Source of the DNA: Devosia sp. LC5
GTDB lineage: Bacteria; Pseudomonadota; Alphaproteobacteria; Rhizobiales; Devosiaceae
Assembly (NCBI RefSeq): GCF_000735585.1
Contig: NZ_JNNO01000015.1
Coordinates: forward strand, 18,358-82,357
Direction: 5' to 3'
DNA length: 64,000 nucleotides
The notes under the pieces: model-generated
Databases searched by the model: none
Told to the model about the DNA's origin: nothing
The model's input: only the letters and a program-made list of their open reading frames with translations
Program-made: the position numbers and the translations under genes
In this document: piece by piece, positions 9,481-19,274 of the stretch
Numbering within the stretch: the first letter of the stretch is position 1
Layout of the letters: each line of letters begins with the position of its first letter

Positions 9481-10392
9481 ATGACCGTATTGTCTGAAGC
9501 GGGTTCTGCGCCAACCCATGGCGGTCGCAGGGCGATCCGCCGTTCGCCCTATCCGGGCTGGTTTTTCCTGCCGGCCGCGCTGATCTATGGCGTACTGTTC
9601 CTGGCCCCGACCTTCGCCTCGCTCTATTTCAGCCTCACCCGCTGGACGCTGTTCAATTCCACCTTCATCGGGCTGGACAATTTCGCGCAATTCTTCCGCG
9701 AGCCGTTCCTCGTGCAAGGCCTGGTCAATACCGTACTCTATGCCGCGATAACCTCCGGGCTCAAGGTCGTGCTCGGCATGTTGCTGGCGCTACTGCTGAC
9801 CTCGGCCATCATGGGGCGCGGCTATCTGCGCTCGGTGGTGTTCTTCCCGGTCCTCGTCTCCACCGTCGGCGTCGGCATCACCTTCACCGTCCTGATGCAC
9901 CCCACCCAGGGCATGATCAACGAGACCCTGGCCCTGTTCGGCATCAAGGGGCCGGGCTGGCTGGTCGATCCGCGGCTGGCATTATTCTCGGTGGCGCTGG
10001 TCGATGTGTGGAAGGGCGTGGGCCTCGCCACCGTCATCTACATTGCCGGCATCGTCGCCATTCCCAAGGATTACTACGAAGCCGCCCGCATTGATGGCGC
10101 CACCAGGTGGCAGAATTTCCTCTATGTCACGCTGCCGCTCAGCCGCCCCGCCACCGCCACCGTTATTATCCTCAGCTTCATCGGCGGCTTGCGCACCTTC
10201 GATCTGATCTGGGCCATGACCCGCGGCGGCCCCGGCTTTGCCTCCGACACCATCGCCTCGGTGATCTACAAGCAATACCAGGCAGGCTTTTATGGCCTGT
10301 CCACCGCCGGCAATGTCGTGCTCTTCGTGCTGATCGGCATCCTGGTGGTGCCGCTGACCATGTTCCTCAACCGCAAGCAGGGTCACGAATGA
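9481..10392 (+). CDS. Sugar ABC transporter permease (MalF type)
   Basis: A 303-residue inner-membrane permease of the CUT1 sugar importer, with about six membrane segments starting at WFFLPAALIYGVLFLAP. The EAA loop is visible as YYEAARIDGATRWQNFLYVTLP at ~198-219, the contact site for the ATPase. The ATG at 9481 is preferred because AGGAGG lies 7 bases upstream; a GTG three bases earlier is also in frame. The stop overlaps the next permease start in an ATGA arrangement. Confidence 0.93.
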   Translation: MTVLSEAGSAPTHGGRRAIRRSPYPGWFFLPAALIYGVLFLAPTFASLYFSLTRWTLFNSTFIGLDNFAQFFREPFLVQGLVNTVLYAAITSGLKVVLGMLLALLLTSAIMGRGYLRSVVFFPVLVSTVGVGITFTVLMHPTQGMINETLALFGIKGPGWLVDPRLALFSVALVDVWKGVGLATVIYIAGIVAIPKDYYEAARIDGATRWQNFLYVTLPLSRPATATVIILSFIGGLRTFDLIWAMTRGGPGFASDTIASVIYKQYQAGFYGLSTAGNVVLFVLIGILVVPLTMFLNRKQGHE

Positions 10393-11216
10393 AATCCCGG
10401 CCATCGATCTTTCTCGGCATTATCGCCATCCTGGTCTCGGCGCTGGTCTTTCTCGTGCCCTTCGCCTTCATCATCCTGACGGCGTTCAAGAACAAGCAGC
10501 AGGCCACCCTGCTCGATTTCTCCTGGCCCGACGGTTTCCATCTGTGGAGCAACATTGTCGAGGTGGTCACCACCCGCAATTGGATGATGGTCACCGCCTT
10601 CATCAATTCCACGATCCTCACCGTCGCCAGCGTGACGCTCCTCGTCGTCTTCGCGGCCATGGTCGGCTTCGTGCTGGCCCGCAGAAAGACGCGCTGGAAT
10701 GGGCTGATCGAATTCCTCATCCTCGCGGGTCTGATGATCCCGCCCGCCGTGGTCCCCACCATCTGGCTGCTGCAGGGCATTGGGCTCTTCGGCAAGCTGC
10801 ATGGCCTGGTGCTGATCGAAGTGGCCTATGGCCTGCCGTTCTCGATCATCCTCTATCGCGCCTTCATCGCCACCATTCCGCGTGAGCTGGATGAGGCGGC
10901 GATCATCGATGGCGCCCGCCCGTTCGATGTGTTCTTCCGCATCATCCTGCCGCTGCTCTGGCCGGTGACGGTCACCAATATCGTGGTGCAATCGGTGGGC
11001 GTGTTCAACGATTTCACCAACCCGCTCTATTACCTGCCGGGCAATGCCAATGCGACGGTGCAGCTGACGCTCTATAATTTCCAGAGCCAGTTCAACACCT
11101 CCTACAATCTGCTCTTCACCAATATTTTGCTGATCACCATCCCGCCCCTGCTGGTCTTCCTGTTCTTCAACCGGCACATCGTGGCGGGGATGACTGCCGG
11201 CGCCGTCAAAGGATAA
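10389..11216 (+). CDS. Sugar ABC transporter permease (MalG type)
   Basis: The second inner-membrane permease, 275 residues, of the same importer. Membrane segments begin at SIFLGIIAILVSALVFLV, and the EAA loop reads ELDEAAIIDGARPFDVFFRI. The ATG at 10389 overlaps the upstream permease stop by 4 bases (ATGA). Readings that begin earlier lie inside the upstream gene in another frame and were rejected. The ATPase gene follows after 5 bases, consistent with a tight operon. Confidence 0.93.
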   Translation: MKSRPSIFLGIIAILVSALVFLVPFAFIILTAFKNKQQATLLDFSWPDGFHLWSNIVEVVTTRNWMMVTAFINSTILTVASVTLLVVFAAMVGFVLARRKTRWNGLIEFLILAGLMIPPAVVPTIWLLQGIGLFGKLHGLVLIEVAYGLPFSIILYRAFIATIPRELDEAAIIDGARPFDVFFRIILPLLWPVTVTNIVVQSVGVFNDFTNPLYYLPGNANATVQLTLYNFQSQFNTSYNLLFTNILLITIPPLLVFLFFNRHIVAGMTAGAVKG

Positions 11217-11221
11217 TCACC

Positions 11222-12343
<1,122 letters not shown>

Positions 12344-12394
12344 GCGAGGAGCGATAGAGCCGGCTTAGACGCCCAGATTGAAGGGACTGCGCCC

Positions 12395-14287
12395 TCACGC
12401 CCGCAGGAAAGTCGGCGGCGGTAATTCGCGTTTCTGCGCCGCAATGCGGAAGGGGGCGTTGATGGCGCCGTAGCCAGCATAACCGGCGTGGCGCTGCACG
12501 ATCTCGAAGAAGAAGCCTTCGCCCACATTGGTGGAATAGAGCTGGAAGAACTCGCCATTGGCGTCGCGGTCATAAAGAATGTTGGCGGAGCGCAGGCGTT
12601 CCAGCATGTCCGGAGCAAGCTCCAGGCGGGCTTGCAGATCGGCATAGTAGTTTTGCGAGATTTCCAGCGACCTCATGCCGTTTTCCGCCAAGGCCGCGGC
12701 CGTGGCGAAAATGTCGTCGCTGGCAAAGGCCAGGTGCTGCACGCTCGATCCGAAGGTTTCGGCGATGAAGCGGCCCGCCAGGGTCTGGTGGCTCTCCGCG
12801 CCATTGAGCGTCAGGCGCAGCGAGCCGGTGCTATTCTCGATCACCTGGCTGCGCACGAGCCCCGAAGGATCTACCACATCCACCATGGGGCTCTTTTCGG
12901 CAACAAAGATCGAGCGATAGAACAGCACCCAGGTCAGCATTTCCTCGTAATTCATGGTCTGGGCGACGTGATCGATCCGGGTCAGGCCGGCCGGCCTGCC
13001 TGGGGTCGGATCGTCAATGGTCTCGAATTCGATGTCCCACACCCGGCCCAGCGGGCTGGCATGGTCGAGGAAGTAGATCACCCCGCCACCGACGCCACGA
13101 ATGGCGGGAATGCTCAACTGGTCGGGGCCGACCCGCTGGCTGAACACCTGTGCGCCCAGAGCGCGAGCGCGTTCGACCGTCGCGCCTGCATCATCGACCA
13201 TCATGCCCAAAGCATAGGCCGAGGTGCCGTGGGTGAGGTAGGACGAATGAGCCAATCCTTCGCGTTCGGTATTGATGACGATATTGACCTGGCCCTGGGT
13301 GAAGCGTTCGACCGCCTTGCTGCGGTGCCGCCCGGTCAGCCGAAAGCCCATTTCGCGCAGATGCCTGGCTAGCGCCTGTGCCTCGGCCTCGTCGGCGGCG
13401 AATTCGACAAAGGCCACGCCATGAACTTCAACGCGCGGTGGCAGAACGGGTACGTCGATGGCGATGTCAGGCTCAGAATTGCGCACCTGGTCCATCAGAT
13501 AGACCAGCGAACGATGGCCATCGGCGGCAATGGTGCGGGGCGAGCCGGCGCGGAACTGGTCGTTGAAGATTTCGAGCGATATCGGGCCATTATAGCCGGT
13601 GGCGGCGACGGCCCGCATGAAATCGGTGACCGGCAGATCGCCCTCGCCGGGCATATTGCGGAAATGGCGGCTCCAATAGAGCAGATCCATATCGATCTTG
13701 GGGGCATCGGCAAGCTGGACGATGAAAATTTTGTCACCGGGGATGGCGCGGATCGAATTGGGATCGAGCCCGCGCGACAGGGTGTGGAAGCTGTCAAGGA
13801 TAATGCCGATCTGGGAATGATCGGCCCGGCGCACGATTTCCCAGGCGTCGCGGTGGTCGTTGACATGGCGGCCCCAGGCCAATGCCTCATAACCCACGCG
13901 CAGCTTGCGGGTCGCGGCACGCTCCCCCAATTCGCGCAGGTCGGCGGCCGCCCGGTCGATGCCGCCAAGGGCCAGGGGCGACACACTGGAGCAGATCAGC
14001 ATCAGATCGGTGCCCAGCTCTTCCATCAGGTCAAATTTGCGCTCGGCCCTGTCAAAGGCCTGGCTGCGCTGCGGCTCGGGCAGGCCCTCAAAATCGCGGA
14101 AGGGCTGGAAGAGGGTGATGGTCAGGCCCAGATCGGCCACCATCTGGCCCACCTCACGTGGTGAACGATCATAGGCGAGGAAGTCGTTTTCGAAGATCTC
14201 GACCCCATCAAAGCCGGCAGCCGCGATGGCCTCGAGCTTTTCCCGCAGGTCTCCGCTGATCGATACGGTGGCAATTGAAGTGAGCAA
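12395..14287 (-). CDS. quiC: 3-dehydroshikimate dehydratase fused to an HPPD-like domain
   Basis: A 630-residue bifunctional-looking protein. Residues ~1-280 are a sugar-phosphate-isomerase-like TIM barrel of the QuiC/AsbF type, with EALAWG, the metal-site ILDSFHTLSRG and SLEIFND. It converts 3-dehydroshikimate to protocatechuate. The C-terminal half resembles 4-hydroxyphenylpyruvate dioxygenase; likely metal ligands are His in IDHVAQTMN, His in VQHLAFASDD and Glu in FFFEIVQR. Fused proteins of this plan occur in Pseudomonas quinate degraders. The TTG at 14287 is preferred, with GGAGG seven bases upstream; an earlier TTG (14302) lies at the ribosome binding site itself. A TetR-type operator overlaps the promoter at 14316-14344. 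Confidence 0.9.
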   Translation of the reverse strand: MLTSIATVSISGDLREKLEAIAAAGFDGVEIFENDFLAYDRSPREVGQMVADLGLTITLFQPFRDFEGLPEPQRSQAFDRAERKFDLMEELGTDLMLICSSVSPLALGGIDRAAADLRELGERAATRKLRVGYEALAWGRHVNDHRDAWEIVRRADHSQIGIILDSFHTLSRGLDPNSIRAIPGDKIFIVQLADAPKIDMDLLYWSRHFRNMPGEGDLPVTDFMRAVAATGYNGPISLEIFNDQFRAGSPRTIAADGHRSLVYLMDQVRNSEPDIAIDVPVLPPRVEVHGVAFVEFAADEAEAQALARHLREMGFRLTGRHRSKAVERFTQGQVNIVINTEREGLAHSSYLTHGTSAYALGMMVDDAGATVERARALGAQVFSQRVGPDQLSIPAIRGVGGGVIYFLDHASPLGRVWDIEFETIDDPTPGRPAGLTRIDHVAQTMNYEEMLTWVLFYRSIFVAEKSPMVDVVDPSGLVRSQVIENSTGSLRLTLNGAESHQTLAGRFIAETFGSSVQHLAFASDDIFATAAALAENGMRSLEISQNYYADLQARLELAPDMLERLRSANILYDRDANGEFFQLYSTNVGEGFFFEIVQRHAGYAGYGAINAPFRIAAQKRELPPPTFLRA

Positions 14288-14315
14288 AATCCGTCCTCCC
14301 AACGTCTTTGGCAGA

Positions 14316-14344
14316 AGAGTACGAACTAGTTAGTACATTTGCAA
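14316..14344 (-). promoter_or_regulatory. quiC promoter with overlapping TetR-type operator (site 1)
   Basis: On the minus strand TTGCAA (14344-14339) and TACTCT (14321-14316) are separated by 17 bases, a reasonable sigma-70 promoter. The spacer holds GTACGAACTAGTTAGTAC (14320-14337 on the plus strand), an 18-bp palindrome broken at one symmetric pair. Two closely related sites lie upstream of tetR/aroE and the TRAP operon. Binding by the adjacent TetR protein is inferred. Confidence 0.75.
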
Positions 14345-14478
14345 GCAGCGTAGAAATGGCCGTTTCAGGCGGACCATGTTGGGCATGGCAGCAATTCGTG
14401 GGGGGTAACCGGGCGCGCTCGTCCCCAACGCTGCGGGCAGGGTGTCTGGATCAAACGAGTGGCAAAATGAGCCTCCCG

Positions 14479-15153
14479 CTACAGGCTACCCAGTTTGTCG
14501 TCCCGCACCACGAAGCGCAGCACCATGTCGACACTCTGCTTGCGCAGGGACGCCTGAGCGGCAGCGGTGCCAATATCCCGGTCGAAAATCTTGGAGAAGG
14601 TGGCGCGGTTGGAGACATTGAAAAAACACAGCGCGCTGACCTGCCAATGTATTTCGAGCGGGTCCAGCCCCTCGCGGAACAGGCCCGCCGCCAGGCCTTT
14701 GGCGTAAATGGCCTCGATATTGCCGATCGCGGTCACGTTGAGATCGCGGATCACGCCGGAGCGCTCAAGATATTCGGCACTGTGGATGTTTTCGATCATC
14801 ACCATGCGGATGAATTCTTCATGCCGGTGGTGGTGATCGAAGGTGAATTCGACGAGGCGCTTGAGGGCGCCGATTGGCGGCAGGCCGGCAATATCGAGCT
14901 TGGCTTCGCCTTCGCGCACCTGGCGATAGGCATTTTCGAGGGCGCTGACATAGAGGCCCTCCTTGTCGCCGAAATAATAGTAGATCATCCGCTTGCTGGA
15001 GCGGGTCTTGGCGGCGATCTCGTCGATGCGTGCGCCCGCTAGTCCGTTTAACGCGAATTCCTGCGCGGCGACTTCGATAATGTTCTGGCGCGTGCCTTCC
15101 GGGTCCTGGGTCCGGGTGGGTTTTGTCTTCGCTGTCGAAACTGGAGTGCCCAT
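14479..15153 (-). CDS. TetR-family regulator of the quinate/shikimate genes (inferred)
   Basis: A 224-residue TetR-type protein. The helix-turn-helix is at ~28-62 (FALNGLAGARIDEIAAKT then KRMIYYYFGDKEGLY). The C-terminal ligand domain contains a His-rich FDHHHRHEEFIRMV stretch typical of one TetR subgroup. It sits between quiC and aroE. An operator-like site lies 30-47 bases upstream of its own start, so autoregulation is likely. The likely role is a repressor released by shikimate, quinate or a product such as protocatechuate; no ligand can be read from the sequence. Confidence 0.85.
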   Translation of the reverse strand: MGTPVSTAKTKPTRTQDPEGTRQNIIEVAAQEFALNGLAGARIDEIAAKTRSSKRMIYYYFGDKEGLYVSALENAYRQVREGEAKLDIAGLPPIGALKRLVEFTFDHHHRHEEFIRMVMIENIHSAEYLERSGVIRDLNVTAIGNIEAIYAKGLAAGLFREGLDPLEIHWQVSALCFFNVSNRATFSKIFDRDIGTAAAQASLRKQSVDMVLRFVVRDDKLGSL

Positions 15154-15176
15154 ACCGTCGCCTTCCTCAACGGCAA

Positions 15177-15203
15177 TTGACTAAACTAACCAGTTCGTAC
15201 ATT
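15177..15203 (+). promoter_or_regulatory. Promoter/operator shared by aroE and tetR (site 2)
   Basis: AAACTAACCAGTTCGTAC at 15183-15200 matches the consensus GTACGAACTAGTTCGTAC at 14 of 18 positions, with a perfect right half. It lies between TTGACT (15177-15182) and TACATT (15198-15203), 15 bases apart, facing aroE, and just upstream of the divergent tetR start. Repression of both genes from one site is the simplest reading. Confidence 0.65.
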
Positions 15204-15301
15204 TTGCCGCAAATCGCCTGTCAGCATTTATCGGTGGCTGATGGGGAAAGACAAGACCGCCGCCGCTTTTACATCGGCAGGCGGTTTGGGGAGGCCTCGT
15301 T

Positions 15302-16216
15302 TTGCGGATCGTCAGCAGCCAGCTTCGGCAGTCCCTCCGCTTGGCTCTGCTCGGCAGTGAGGTTCCCGCGCCGGGGCATGTCACGATCGGGCTTGCCGGG
15401 CGCGGCATTGCGGCTTCCCTGTCACCCATCATGCACGAGCAGGAAGGCCGGCGGCTCGGGCTGGACTACCATTATCACCTGATCGATTTTGACCGCCTCG
15501 ATTTCGATGATGCCGAACTGCCCGCGGTGCTGGCCGAAGCGCGCGAACTCGGTTTTGCCGGGCTCAACGTGACCTTCCCGTTCAAGCAGGCCATTGTGCC
15601 GCTGCTCGATGGGCTGGCGCCCGATGCGGCGTCTATTGGCGCGGTCAATACCGTGGTGCTCGGCAATGGTCCGGCTATCGGGCACAATACCGATTGCTGG
15701 GGTTTTGCCGAAAGCCTGCGTCAGGGATTGGGCAGCGTCGCCGGCCATAGAGTGCTGCAATTGGGTTCCGGCGGCGCCGGGGCTGCGGTGGCGCACGCCT
15801 TGCTGCAAAGCGGGGTAGGGCAGCTCGATATCTACGATACCGCCCCGGGTCGGGCCGATGCGCTGGTGGAACGGTTGCGCCGCCTGTTCGCCGCCGAGGT
15901 CAGCGTGGCCCAGGATATTGCCCTGTCCGCCGCAGCGGCCGATGGCATCGTCAATGCCACACCGGTGGGCATGGCGAAATATCCGGGCCTGCCCATTGAT
16001 CGCGCGCTGGTGACATCGCGCCATTGGATCGCCGATGTGGTGTATTTCCCGCTCGAAACTGAATTGATCGCGCTGGCACGAACCATGGGGTGCCGTGTAT
16101 TGCCCGGAGGCGGCATGGCAGTGCACCAAGCGGTGCGGGCATTTGAACTGTTCACCGGCATCGCGCCGGATGCAGCTGCAATGAATGCCACATTCCAGCG
16201 GGCGCTGGAAAGCTAG
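15302..16216 (+). CDS. aroE: Quinate/shikimate dehydrogenase (AroE family)
   Basis: A 304-residue shikimate dehydrogenase-family enzyme. The substrate site is SLSPIMHEQEG; catalytic Lys is in NVTFPFKQAIVPLLDG and Asp in GHNTDCWGF. A Rossmann domain (LQLGSGGAGAAVAHALLQSG) binds NAD(P). In this context it probably oxidises quinate to 3-dehydroquinate or shikimate to 3-dehydroshikimate, rather than serving aromatic amino acid synthesis. The TTG at 15302 follows GGGGAGG by seven bases; there is no in-frame ATG until MHEQE inside the active site. A biosynthetic role cannot be excluded from sequence alone. Confidence 0.88.
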   Translation: MRIVSSQLRQSLRLALLGSEVPAPGHVTIGLAGRGIAASLSPIMHEQEGRRLGLDYHYHLIDFDRLDFDDAELPAVLAEARELGFAGLNVTFPFKQAIVPLLDGLAPDAASIGAVNTVVLGNGPAIGHNTDCWGFAESLRQGLGSVAGHRVLQLGSGGAGAAVAHALLQSGVGQLDIYDTAPGRADALVERLRRLFAAEVSVAQDIALSAAAADGIVNATPVGMAKYPGLPIDRALVTSRHWIADVVYFPLETELIALARTMGCRVLPGGGMAVHQAVRAFELFTGIAPDAAAMNATFQRALES

Positions 16217-16260
16217 GCGCCGGGCCTGTCTAGATCCGCAGACATAGCCGGAACAGGCCC

Positions 16261-16288
16261 TTGACGTGAACGAACTATTTCGTACATT
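16261..16288 (+). promoter_or_regulatory. TRAP operon promoter with operator (site 3)
   Basis: TTGACG (16261-16266) and TACATT (16283-16288) are separated by 16 bases. The operator GAACGAACTATTTCGTAC occupies 16268-16285 and matches the consensus at 16 of 18 positions, lying almost wholly between the two promoter boxes. A bound repressor would block RNA polymerase. The next gene is the TRAP binding protein. Confidence 0.75.
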
Positions 16289-16374
16289 GTGTGGAAGGAC
16301 GAGAACAACGGCGCCTAGCCGTGTCGTCCGCGGAGGAGCGCCCGACGCGTCGGGCGACATTTGGGAGGATGACG

Positions 16375-17355
16375 ATGACCTTTGGATTGACGCGCCGCGC
16401 CGTGCTGATCGGCGGCCTGATGCTGGCGGCGGCCATGCCGGCACTGGCGCAGGACAAGCCCGTGTTGCGCTTTTCTGCAGTGTTCTCGGAGCAGGATATC
16501 CGCGCCGAGATGATGAGTCAGTTCGCCGAGCAGATCGCCGGTGATTTTACCCTTGAGCCGTTTTACGGCGGCAATCTGTTCAAGCAGGGCACTGAACTAG
16601 TCGCCCTGCAGCGCGGGAATCTCGAAATGGGCAATATCGCGCCCCAGGACATTTCCAACCAGATTCCGGCCTGGTCGGTGCTGACCTCGGCCTATCTGTT
16701 CCGCGATGCGGCCCATCTGCGCACCTTCTTTGACAGCGATGTCGGCGCCGAATTCAAGCAGATGGCCGAGGACCAGCTGGGTGTGCACATTTTGGGGCCG
16801 ACCTATTTCGGCGCCCGTCAGGTCGGGCTGCGCATCGACAAGGAAATCAAGACCCCCGCCGACATGGCCGGCATCAAGCTGCGCATGCCCGGCGGCGATG
16901 CCTGGCAGTTCCTGGGCACGGCCATCGGCGCCAATCCGACGCCCATGGCCTATGCCGAGGTCTATACGGGCCTGCAAACCGGCGCCATCGACGGTCAGGA
17001 TAATCCACTCCCCAACGTCGAGAACATGAAGTTCTACGAAGTGATGGACCAGATCGTGCTGACCTCCCATCTGGTAGGCTATGACCTGCTGGTGATCTCG
17101 AGCGAGAAATTCAACGCCATGACGCCTGAGCAGCAGGCCAGCGTGCAGGCCGCGGCAACGGCTGCCATCGACTTCAGCCAGCAGGCGCATCTGGACCGCG
17201 AGGCAGAGCTGGTTGCCCAGTTTGAGGCGGCCGGCCTCAAGATCTACGAGCCCGATATCGCCGCCTTCCGCACCCATGCCCAGCAGATGTACCTGGATTC
17301 TGACCTGGCCAAGGATTGGCCCGAAGGCGTGGTCGAGCGCATCAACGCGCTCTAG
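16375..17355 (+). CDS. TRAP transporter substrate-binding protein DctP family
   Basis: A 326-residue periplasmic binding protein of a tripartite ATP-independent transporter. The signal peptide covers ~1-26 (RRAVLIGGLMLAAAMPALAQ). The DctP fold shows LEMGNIAPQDIS, the carboxylate-binding arginine region GIKLRMPGGDAWQFLG, and GLQTGAIDGQDNPLPN. It binds an organic acid; quinate, shikimate or a dehydro derivative is inferred from its operon and operator. The ATG at 16375 has GGGAGG with 6-base spacing; the ATG at 16369 abuts the ribosome binding site. Confidence 0.92.
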   Translation: MTFGLTRRAVLIGGLMLAAAMPALAQDKPVLRFSAVFSEQDIRAEMMSQFAEQIAGDFTLEPFYGGNLFKQGTELVALQRGNLEMGNIAPQDISNQIPAWSVLTSAYLFRDAAHLRTFFDSDVGAEFKQMAEDQLGVHILGPTYFGARQVGLRIDKEIKTPADMAGIKLRMPGGDAWQFLGTAIGANPTPMAYAEVYTGLQTGAIDGQDNPLPNVENMKFYEVMDQIVLTSHLVGYDLLVISSEKFNAMTPEQQASVQAAATAAIDFSQQAHLDREAELVAQFEAAGLKIYEPDIAAFRTHAQQMYLDSDLAKDWPEGVVERINAL

Positions 17356-17448
17356 CCGCAAACCCCGCCGGGGCGCCGTTGGTGCCCTCGCTTCGGTTTG
17401 TGCCACTATCGTGCGGCTTGGAGCGAGCGACGCACGCGGAGTTATTCT

Positions 17449-17967
17449 ATGCCTCACCGCTTAACCGCTATCGGCCGCTGGCTGCATGCTCGCGCCGAGA
17501 ACCTGCTGGCTGCCATGCTGGCCGTCATGTTCGCGGTCTTCATCCTGCAGATCGTGTTCCGCTACTTGATCAACCTGCCCATCGGCTGGACCCATGAAAT
17601 CAGCGTCATGATGTGGCTGTGGATGGTGCTGTTCGGCACCGCCTTTGTGGTGCGCGACCGCGAGGAAATCCGCTTCGATATCTTTTATGGCGCGGTCAAG
17701 GAGCGGACACGGCGCGTCATGGTGCTGATTTCGGCACTGGTGCTGGTGTTCCTGTTTTCCATCTCGCTGCCTGCCGTCGTCGAATATGTGATGTTCATGA
17801 AGGTCGAGAAGACGGCCTACCTCAAGATCCGCTTCGATTACCTCTATTCCATCTACGCCATTTTCGCGGTGGCGATGATCGTGCGCCAGCTGTGGCTGGC
17901 GTATCAGGCCGTCTGGGGCAAGGGTGCCGAAGGTTTTGATCCAACCAAGGCAGGCTCCGGCGTATGA
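17449..17967 (+). CDS. TRAP transporter small permease (DctQ)
   Basis: A 172-residue inner-membrane protein with four predicted membrane segments: LLAAMLAVMFAVFILQIVF, an EISVMMWLWMVLFGTAFVV segment, VMVLISALVLVFLFSISL and YSIYAIFAVAMIV. The conserved WTHEISVMMWLWMV motif is typical of DctQ. It helps couple the binding protein to the large permease. The ATG at 17449 has only a weak ribosome binding site. Its stop overlaps the next gene (ATGA). Confidence 0.92.
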   Translation: MPHRLTAIGRWLHARAENLLAAMLAVMFAVFILQIVFRYLINLPIGWTHEISVMMWLWMVLFGTAFVVRDREEIRFDIFYGAVKERTRRVMVLISALVLVFLFSISLPAVVEYVMFMKVEKTAYLKIRFDYLYSIYAIFAVAMIVRQLWLAYQAVWGKGAEGFDPTKAGSGV

Positions 17968-19265
17968 CGATTTCCAGCCAGTTCACTATTGCCCTGATGG
18001 TCATCACCGCTCTGGCCTTTCTCGGCCTGCCCATGGGCCTTGCCATGATTTGCGGCTCGATCCTCTATTTGCTGCTGACCGGGCAGGATATGGGGATCGT
18101 GGCCGAGCAGTTCCTCAATGGCATGTATTCCAACTACATCATGCTGGCGGTGCCGCTGTTTATCCTCGCCGCCGAGATCATGAATTCGGGCTCGCTGTCC
18201 GAGCGGCTGCTCAAATGGTGCGATGCCGTGGTCGGCCGGTTTCGCGGCGGCCTGGCGCAGGTCAATGTGCTGCAATCGATCGTTTTTGCCGGCATGTCGG
18301 GCTCGGCTGTGGCCGACGCCGCCGGCAGCGGCAAGATGATGCAGCACATGATGACCAAGGACGGCAAATATACGCCCAGCTATGCGGCGGCGCTGACGGC
18401 TGTCACGGCCGTCATTGGGCCGGTTATCCCGCCATCCATCCCCATGGTGCTCTATGCCCTGGTGGCCGATACCTCGATTGGTTATCTGTTCCTGGCTGGT
18501 GTGGTTCCGGGCCTGTTGATGGCCGGGCTGATGATGGTGCAGATCGCCGTCACCGCCCGCATGCGGAATTTCCCCGTCGAGCCGCCGACTCCATTGCGCA
18601 AACTCCCAAAAATGACCTGGGAAGCGCTACCGGTGCTGTTCATGCCGGTGGTGCTGATGGTGGGTATCTATGGCGGGGTGACCACCCCGACCGAAGCCGC
18701 CGCCGTGGCCGCTTTCTATGCGCTGGTCGTGTCGGTGATCGTCTATCGCAGCGTCAACGCCCGCGAATTCTATGCCTCGCTGCTGACTTCGGCCAAGACC
18801 ACGGCGACGATCGGCATGCTGATCGCGGGGGCGCTGGTGTTCAACTATGTGGTGACCGTCGAAAATATTCCGCGCACCATCAGCGCCATCCTGATCGGCT
18901 GGAACCTCGATCCGGTCACCTTCCTGATCATCGTCAATGTCCTGTTGCTCATTCTGGGCTGCGTGCTGGAAGGCACCACGATCCTGCTGGTCATCGTGCC
19001 GGTGCTGGTGCCGACAGCACAGGCGCTGGGCATCGATATGGTGCATTTCGGCGTCGTCGCCGTGGTCAATATCATGCTGGGGCTGATTACCCCGCCCTAT
19101 GGGTTGCTGCTTTTCGTCATGACCAAGATATCTGGGTCCCCGATGCGGGCCATTGTGGCCGATGTCACGCCCTTCCTGCTCGGATTGGTCGTGGCGTTGG
19201 GGGTCTTCACTTTCGTACCGGACGTCGTGCTGTGGTTGCCGCGCATGTTTGGTTACGGCGGATAG
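17964..19265 (+). CDS. TRAP transporter large permease (DctM)
   Basis: A 433-residue DctM-type permease with about 11-12 hydrophobic segments. It carries out cation-driven solute import with the DctP and DctQ partners. Family blocks include FAGMSGSAVADAAGSGKMM, IGPVIPPSIPMVLYALVA and GVTTPTEAAAVAAFYALVV. It overlaps the small permease gene by four bases and lies 9 bases upstream of aroQ, so the transporter and dehydroquinase are co-expressed. Length is normal. Confidence 0.94.
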   Translation: MTISSQFTIALMVITALAFLGLPMGLAMICGSILYLLLTGQDMGIVAEQFLNGMYSNYIMLAVPLFILAAEIMNSGSLSERLLKWCDAVVGRFRGGLAQVNVLQSIVFAGMSGSAVADAAGSGKMMQHMMTKDGKYTPSYAAALTAVTAVIGPVIPPSIPMVLYALVADTSIGYLFLAGVVPGLLMAGLMMVQIAVTARMRNFPVEPPTPLRKLPKMTWEALPVLFMPVVLMVGIYGGVTTPTEAAAVAAFYALVVSVIVYRSVNAREFYASLLTSAKTTATIGMLIAGALVFNYVVTVENIPRTISAILIGWNLDPVTFLIIVNVLLLILGCVLEGTTILLVIVPVLVPTAQALGIDMVHFGVVAVVNIMLGLITPPYGLLLFVMTKISGSPMRAIVADVTPFLLGLVVALGVFTFVPDVVLWLPRMFGYGG

Positions 19266-19274
19266 GAAAGTGCG

